Origin: Intrasporangiaceae bacterium
Lineage (GTDB): Bacteria > Actinomycetota > Actinomycetes > Actinomycetales > Dermatophilaceae
DNA length: 64,000 nt
Reading direction: 5' to 3'
Assembly: GCA_021324575.1 (NCBI GenBank)
Contig: JAJPIW010000021.1
Coordinates: 1 to 64,000, forward strand
Shown: piece by piece, positions 61,206-64,000 of the stretch
How positions within the stretch are numbered: the first letter of the stretch is position 1
Layout: the number at the start of each line of letters is the position of its first letter
Position numbers and translations under genes: made by a program
The notes under the pieces: model-generated
What the model was told of the DNA's origin: nothing
The model's input: only the letters and a program-made list of their open reading frames with translations
The model's database searches: none

Positions 61206-61871
61206 TCACCCACCCGGGGTGACCACTCCGTGCTCGTAGGCGAAGACGACGGCCTGCGCCCGGTCCCGGAGTGAGAGCTTGGCGAAGACCCGCGAGACGT
61301 GGGTCTTGACCGTCTGCTCGGCGAGGAACAACCGGCCCGCGATCTCGGCGTTGGACAGGCCGCCGGCGACCAGGCCGAGGACCTCCAGCTCGCGCGCGGT
61401 GAGGTCGTCGAGGAGGGCGCTGGCCCTCGGGACGGTCGTATGCCGCTTGACCGCCTCGGCGATGAACCGGCGGGTGATGCTCGGCGCGAGGAGCGCGTCC
61501 CCGGCTGCCACGACCCTGACGGCGCGGGCCAGCTCCTCGGCCGGGGCGTCCTTGAGGAGGAAGCCGCTCGCGCCGATCCGCAGTGCCTCGTAGACGTAGT
61601 CGTCGATGTCGAAGGTGGTGAGCATGAGGACACGCGGCCGGTCCGGCGACGGCGCCGCGAGGATCGTCGCCGCGGCGTCCAGGCCGTTCAGGTTGGGCAT
61701 CCGGACGTCCATGAGCACGACGTCGGGCCGCAGCCTGGCCACCTCGCGAACAGCCTCGACCCCGTCCGCGGCCTCTCCGACGACGGTGATGTCGGGCTGG
61801 GCACCGAGCAGCGCCCCGAGACCCTGCCGCACCATGGCCTGGTCGTCGACGACGACGACGGTGATCGTCAC
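61206..61871 (-). CDS. NarL/LuxR-type response regulator
   Basis: 221 residues. Receiver domain 1-120 with acidic pair D-D (about 9-10), phospho-acceptor Asp in V-V-L-M-D-V-R-M-P (about 54), Thr in M-L-T-T-F-D and Lys in F-L-L-K-D-A-P. The C-terminal LuxR helix-turn-helix is L-T-A-R-E-L-E-V-L-G-L-V-A-G-G-L-S-N-A-E-I-A and T-V-K-T-H-V-S-R-V-F-A-K-L. ATG overlaps the stop of the kinase gene upstream (4 bp), so it is its partner. Confidence 0.95.
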   Translation of the reverse strand: MTITVVVVDDQAMVRQGLGALLGAQPDITVVGEAADGVEAVREVARLRPDVVLMDVRMPNLNGLDAAATILAAPSPDRPRVLMLTTFDIDDYVYEALRIGASGFLLKDAPAEELARAVRVVAAGDALLAPSITRRFIAEAVKRHTTVPRASALLDDLTARELEVLGLVAGGLSNAEIAGRLFLAEQTVKTHVSRVFAKLSLRDRAQAVVFAYEHGVVTPGG

Positions 61872-63196
61872 GAGATCTCCTCGGGAACGGGGGCGGGCCG
61901 GTCGGACACTGGCGCCAGGGGCACCTGCGCCGCGACGGCGAAGCCGCCGTCGGTGAGCGGACCCACCCGCAGCGTGCCACCCACGGCCTCGACCCGGGTC
62001 AGCATGCCCGGTATGCCGTTGCCCCCCGAAGTGTCGGCGGCACCCGAGATGTCGGAGCCCCCCGAAGGGTCGGATGAGCCCGTTGCGGTGCGGGTCGGGG
62101 CCTGGTTGCGGACCACGAGCTCGGCCGTCGCCGCACCCGCGTCGTGGGTGAGGGTGACGTCGACGTGGGCGCCCGGTGCGTGGCGCCCGGCGTTGGCGAG
62201 CGCCTCCTGGAGCACGCGGTGGAGCATCAGCCCGGTGGCCGCGGGGCAGTGCTCCGGGTCGAGGTCGAGCCCCCAGGCCAGGTCGAGGCCGGCCGCGCGG
62301 CTGGCGGTGAGGAGTGCGGGCAGGTCGGCGAGGCCGGGTTGCGGGGCGAGAGCGGCCCGGTCCGCGCCGTCATCGCGCAGGACCCCCAGCGTGCCCCGCA
62401 CCTCGTTGAGCGCCTGGCGGGCCGAGGCCTCGATCGCCCCGAACTCGGCAGCGACCTCGGGGCTCATGCCGGCCAGCCGGACCGGGGCGCTCTGGGCCTG
62501 CACGACGATCATCGACATGTGGTGCGCGACGACGTCGTGCAGCTCACGGGCGATCCGGCTGCGCTCCTCGAGGACCTCACGCCGGGAGCGCTCGGCGTCG
62601 GTCTCCACCGACTTGGCCGCGAGCGCCCGGCGCGACAGGACGAGCCAGCGCAGCAGGACGCCGAGGACGACGACCGCGGCCTCGGCCACAAACCACGTCT
62701 TGAGGTCGCCGGGCAGGAGGCCGATCGTGAGCAGGGCGCTGACCGCCGTCGCGAGGAGGATCTCGAGTGGCCGCGCGAGGAGGGCGACAGCGAGCAGCGC
62801 GACCACCTGGACGATGAACTGGACAACTGACCACGAGATGCCTTGGTGCACAGCCGGATCGGAGACGACGTACCACCCGATCCCGGTCAGCGCGGTCGCC
62901 GCCCAGGCGGGGAACGGGTACCTCCGGAAGAACACGACGGGCGCGACGTCCACGAGGCCGGCGAGGCCCGCCACCAGGTAGCCGGAGCTGAACGACTGCG
63001 GGATGGTCGGGATGTCGATGGCGAGCAGGACGACGGCGAGGACACCGAGTGCCAGCTCGGGGAACCGACCGACCAGCCGGCCGACCAACGCGACGAGCCG
63101 TCCGCTGCCAAGAACGGTCGCCCGGACCGCCCGCCACGGGGCGCGGGCCACCCGACGACGCCGCGACAGAGTGTCGCTGCGAGCTGCCCTGGCCAT
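61868..63196 (-). CDS. Sensor histidine kinase (HisKA_3 type)
   Basis: 442 residues. About five to six membrane helices (about 45-190) without a large outside domain, then the phospho-acceptor helix R-S-R-I-A-R-E-L-H-D-V-V-A-H-H-M-S (His near 219) and an ATPase domain with L-Q-E-A-L-A-N-A-G-R-H (N box) and G-N-G-I-P-G-M (G box). Between these boxes lies an unusual Ser/Gly/Asp-rich insert (G-S-S-D-P-S-G-G-S-D-I-S-G-A-A-D-T-S-G-G). It is the liaS/desK-like type that monitors the membrane. Start uncertain; coordinates use the frame's first start. It is divergent from the phospholipase gene, a possible target. Confidence 0.93.
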   Translation of the reverse strand: MARAARSDTLSRRRRVARAPWRAVRATVLGSGRLVALVGRLVGRFPELALGVLAVVLLAIDIPTIPQSFSSGYLVAGLAGLVDVAPVVFFRRYPFPAWAATALTGIGWYVVSDPAVHQGISWSVVQFIVQVVALLAVALLARPLEILLATAVSALLTIGLLPGDLKTWFVAEAAVVVLGVLLRWLVLSRRALAAKSVETDAERSRREVLEERSRIARELHDVVAHHMSMIVVQAQSAPVRLAGMSPEVAAEFGAIEASARQALNEVRGTLGVLRDDGADRAALAPQPGLADLPALLTASRAAGLDLAWGLDLDPEHCPAATGLMLHRVLQEALANAGRHAPGAHVDVTLTHDAGAATAELVVRNQAPTRTATGSSDPSGGSDISGAADTSGGNGIPGMLTRVEAVGGTLRVGPLTDGGFAVAAQVPLAPVSDRPAPVPEEIS

Positions 63197-63232
63197 GCGT
63201 CAAATCTAGGCGCGATGAGGGTCGGCGTCGTC

Positions 63233-63275
63233 ACTCCGCAGTGCTACTCGGGTATCACTCCGGAGTACCACTCCG
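63233..63275. promoter_or_regulatory. Four phased ACTC(C/G)G half-sites between kinase and phospholipase genes
   Basis: ACTCCG at 63233, ACTCGG at 63246, ACTCCG at 63257 (inside the palindrome ACTCCGGAGT, 63257-63266) and ACTCCG at 63270 are spaced 13, 11 and 13 bp apart. They lie between the divergent two-component operon and the phospholipase gene, the expected place for response-regulator binding. Confidence 0.55.
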
Positions 63276-63360
63276 GCGGTGTCGTGGTCCCGGCGAGCGA
63301 CCAGTGCAGGCGACCGCAGGACGATGTGCCGATTGCCTCCGCGTTCCTAGCGTCCGAGAC

Positions 63361-64000
63361 ATGAACCGCGCCATCCGTTGTCTCGCAGTCATTTTCGTCG
63401 CTCTGGGCGTTCTCTCCTTGGCACTGGACGCGCTCGGGCGCACGGCCCCGGAGCGCCCCGACCCCACCATCCAAGCTGCCGTCGACGCGCTCGTCACCGA
63501 CAACGCCACGGCCGCGTCGGCGGCGATCCCGGCGACCTTCCGGCAGGACGAGGGGTACACCCCCGCTCGGGTCGGCGGGCTGCTGCTGCGCCCCACCGGG
63601 GACTGCAGCGGACCCGACGTCCTGCCCGCCGACTTCGCGCCCGTCTGCAAGCGGCACGACCTCGGCTACGACCTGCTGCGCGTGGCCGAGCGGCACGAGG
63701 GTCGACTCCCGGGGTCGGCCCGACGCGCCGTCGACGCCCAGCTGGACCGGGGCCTGGCCGAGCTATGTGCCACCCGCCCCACCGTCGCGGGTCGCCTCGA
63801 CTGCCGCGTCTGGGCCGCCGTCGCCGCTCTCGGGGTCGGCCTCAACTCGGCCCGGCAGCACTGGTCGACGCCGGGTCGGGAGTCGTCCCGCAGCTGGGCC
63901 TCGCTCGGCGCGGCAGTCACCTCCGTCCTGTGCGGCGCCGCGCTCCTCGCCCTGCTGACCCGCCGTGCCGCCGCGTGGACCCGGCCGAGCAGCTCAGCAG
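63361..64000 (+). CDS. Prokaryotic phospholipase A2-like protein, 3' end beyond the window
   Basis: 213 residues visible, no stop before the edge. An N-terminal hydrophobic signal (A-I-R-C-L-A-V-I-F-V-A-L-G-V-L-S-L-A-L) is followed by the phospholipase A2 core: D-F-A-P-V-C-K-R-H-D-L-G-Y-D-L-L with the catalytic His99-Asp100 pair, typical of the secreted bacterial/fungal PLA2 family. Cys82, Cys96, Cys144 and Cys155 could give two disulfides. A second hydrophobic segment (A-A-V-T-S-V-L-C-G-A-A-L-L-A-L-L) near the visible end suggests membrane anchoring, which is not usual for the secreted family. Divergent from a membrane-sensing two-component system, which may control it. Confidence 0.8.
   Translation, partial: MNRAIRCLAVIFVALGVLSLALDALGRTAPERPDPTIQAAVDALVTDNATAASAAIPATFRQDEGYTPARVGGLLLRPTGDCSGPDVLPADFAPVCKRHDLGYDLLRVAERHEGRLPGSARRAVDAQLDRGLAELCATRPTVAGRLDCRVWAAVAALGVGLNSARQHWSTPGRESSRSWASLGAAVTSVLCGAALLALLTRRAAAWTRPSSSA

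Larger units (their letters stand above)
3161..62017. repeat. Dispersed 8-bp word GTATGCCG/CGGCATAC, about 79 copies
   Basis: By eye I count about 39 copies in the GTATGCCG orientation and about 40 as CGGCATAC, roughly one per 0.8 kb. Examples: 3161, 5342, 7195, 8645, 11013, 17060, 17101, 18001, 24538, 31132, 36058, 42138, 45674, 53546, 53558, 56058, 60918, 62010. At about 72% GC with independent bases only about 2 would be expected. Copies occur in all three codon frames (Ala-Tyr/Tyr-Ala, Arg-Met-Pro/Arg-His-Thr, Gly-Ile-Pro with the rare ATA codon) and in a few non-coding sites. I saw almost no seven-base GTATGCC lacking the final G. Confidence 0.8.

Noticed and set aside
3161-62017. GTATGCCG as a Chi-like or FtsK-orienting (KOPS) sequence
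   Set aside because: Those signals are skewed to one strand over long distances; here both orientations occur equally and alternate.

Overview
The window is high-GC DNA (roughly 70% or more) from an actinobacterium. Actinobacterial markers are a DUF3073 protein, a BldC-type regulator, a SAM-IV riboswitch, the biotin synthase helper BsaP and many GTG starts. Gene content and style fit Micrococcales, perhaps an Intrasporangiaceae-like soil organism; that placement is inference.

Layout. 1-3474: right end of an element integrated into a tRNA-Phe gene. It carries a HEPN-motif protein cut by the window edge, a three-helix membrane protein, an excisionase and a tyrosine integrase, and ends in a 44-nt 3' tRNA-Phe fragment followed by the tRNA's own terminator. 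3.5-5.2 kb: a decayed stretch with a 10-bp tandem repeat, a frameshifted glycine-rich gene and a truncated copC. 5.2-11.3 kb: a maleylpyruvate isomerase-like protein, a secreted Asp-box protein, and a DUF362-SRPBCC protein coupled to an epimerase. 11.2-15.1 kb: a tightly packed five-gene leftward operon of unknown function (beta-propeller, conserved small protein, Ig-like protein, Cys/His-rich protein, phasin-like protein). 15.3-17.6 kb: a nuclease-helicase (PD-(D/E)XK plus DUF2075) with a MazG-like pyrophosphohydrolase. 17.7-22.6 kb: a large secreted repeat protein and a GntR-controlled ABC exporter.

22.8-28.8 kb: a complete fructose PTS (fruR-fruK-fruA-ptsH-ptsI). 28.9-33.4 kb: a complete biotin operon (bioB-bsaP-bioA-bioF-bioD) with overlapping junctions. 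33.5-40.4 kb: a methyltransferase, a hypothetical, DedA, a broken gene, a P-loop kinase and a copper-radical-oxidase-like protein fused to FG-GAP-like repeats. 40.5-46.2 kb: metY under a SAM-IV riboswitch, bldC, a branched-chain amino-acid dehydrogenase, DUF3073, and an NCS1 permease with a cysteine hydrolase. 46.5-61.1 kb: purine synthesis genes purM, purF and a large-type purL, all leftward. A cytochrome P450 lies between purF and purM, and a molybdenum enzyme, a VapC remnant, an oxidoreductase and other housekeeping genes lie between purF and purL. 61.2-64 kb: a two-component system divergent from a prokaryotic phospholipase A2 gene that runs off the right edge.

The strongest signal not explained by genes is an 8-bp word, GTATGCCG/CGGCATAC. 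By eye it occurs about 79 times, evenly on both strands and in all three codon frames, against roughly 2 expected by composition. The best candidates for undescribed gene systems are the 11.2-15.1 kb operon and the nuclease-helicase/MazG pair.
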